The notes under the pieces: model-generated
Databases searched by the model: none
Seen by the model: only the letters and a program-made list of their open reading frames with translations
What the model was told of the DNA's origin: nothing
Origin: Tetrahymena elliotti 4EA
Lineage: Eukaryota > Ciliophora > Oligohymenophorea > Hymenostomatida > Tetrahymenidae
Assembly (NCBI GenBank): GCA_000231825.2
Contig: JH720359.1
Coordinates: 211,676-275,675 of the forward strand
DNA length: 64,000 nt
Direction of reading: 5' to 3'
Program-made: the position numbers and the translations under genes
Shown: piece by piece, positions 63,430 to 64,000 of the stretch
How the letters are laid out: each line of letters begins with the position of its first letter
Position numbering within the stretch: the first letter of the stretch is position 1

Positions 63430-64000
63430 TTTATATTATTGCTTTTTATTTTCTACTAATTCTGATAAATACGAAAAATAAAAAGATATTTTTTAGCTGA
63501 TTTATCCATCAATTAAATAACAAAATATTACAAATGATAAAATTTATTCTGATGCCTTAATAGATAATAGACAATGGATGATAGCAGCAGAAAAAAAAAA
63601 AAAGTTGGCAATAATCCTACAAAACTTAAACTCAAAAGATTAAAAATCAATAAAGATTTTATTTTTTTTTTAAAATTTCATTGAAATGAATTATATTTTA
63701 AAATCTTAAAATTTTTGTAAAAGATACTTCACTGTAAGCTAATGGAAAATTTTTATTTTTGATTTGATCAAATTAATTATTTATTAATTATGAATTGGTA
63801 TAAAGAGCTGAAATCATATTAAATAATACATTTTTAAGGAATTTTTTTATGGGAGTATAAATTACAAGAATTTTTATTTTTTGATTTTTAAAAAACTAGA
63901 AACTTCTTGAGTATACATTTTGATAAAATAACCCTACGCATTTATTAATTGCATTTTTTCCACAAAATAAAAATTTTATTTTAGATAAAAGGTTTGCCAA
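63430..64000. other. AT-rich right edge, upstream of the ABC transporter
   Basis: Presumed promoter side of the ABC gene. Contains a 12-14 base A-run near 63590; no gene seen to the window end. Confidence 0.4.

Noticed and set aside
63585..63605. Poly-A tract as a retroposed gene tail
   Set aside because: No upstream coding sequence or target duplication; homopolymer runs are common in these spacers.
1..64000. Telomeric G4T2/C4A2 repeats, chromosome breakage sequence, tRNA or rRNA genes
   Set aside because: Looked for by eye on both strands; no telomere tract, no matching breakage motif and no tRNA B-box with a fitting acceptor stem were found.

Overview
The window looks like somatic (macronuclear) DNA of an oligohymenophorean ciliate, Tetrahymena-like, although the species cannot be fixed from the sequence. 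It is very AT-rich. In every recognisable gene TAA and TAG fall at glutamine positions, while TGA is the stop, apart from one selenocysteine site. Genes are interrupted by short GT-AG introns, mostly 45-180 nt, and separated by even more AT-rich spacers. Ordinary standard-code ORF finding therefore shatters almost every gene. I rebuilt 16 genes by reading with TAA/TAG = Gln and joining exons; for most, the summed exon lengths close in frame on a TGA stop.

Layout, left to right. 1342-2653 (+): selenophosphate synthetase SelD with an in-frame TGA at the catalytic Sec/Cys position and a good SECIS-like hairpin just after the stop. 3624-11572 (all -): a secreted GH113-like glycoside hydrolase, a compact diacylglycerol kinase, and a divergent GH63 (ER glucosidase I-like) protein. 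12201-14377 (+): MCM-binding protein MCMBP, convergent with a MazG-like dCTP pyrophosphatase (14578-15151, -). 15817-20127 (+): a large protein with cyclic-nucleotide-binding folds. 20958-24357 (+): a kelch-repeat protein. 26807-35136 (+): a 2,758-residue UBR-type N-recognin E3 ligase. 36541-37241 (+): an ATG8-family protein. 38102-42434 (-): a second large protein with cyclic-nucleotide-binding folds. 43301-44846 (-): an unrecognised, probably mitochondrial membrane protein. 45910-50312 (+): a plasma-membrane-type Ca2+-ATPase with ten exons. 51105-52557 (-): a cysteine-motif protein. 52729-57507 (-): a polytopic membrane protein with signal peptide and N-glycosylation sites. 58295-63429 (-): a full-length ABCC-type ABC transporter.

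The genes do not form one pathway or operon. Loose themes are ubiquitin/autophagy turnover (UBR ligase, ATG8), second-messenger and Ca2+ handling (two cNMP-fold proteins, DGK, Ca2+-ATPase), DNA replication and nucleotide hygiene (MCMBP, dCTP pyrophosphatase) and glycan processing (GH63, GH113). The observations most worth a second look are the selenoprotein SelD with its SECIS, the GH63 protein whose catalytic region looks degraded, the asymmetric ABC transporter, a near-perfect inverted repeat that could pair across a 5' splice site, and a possible decayed element with inverted termini in the 2.4 kb spacer at 24358-26806. I found no tRNA, rRNA, telomere repeat, CRISPR array or intact transposase.
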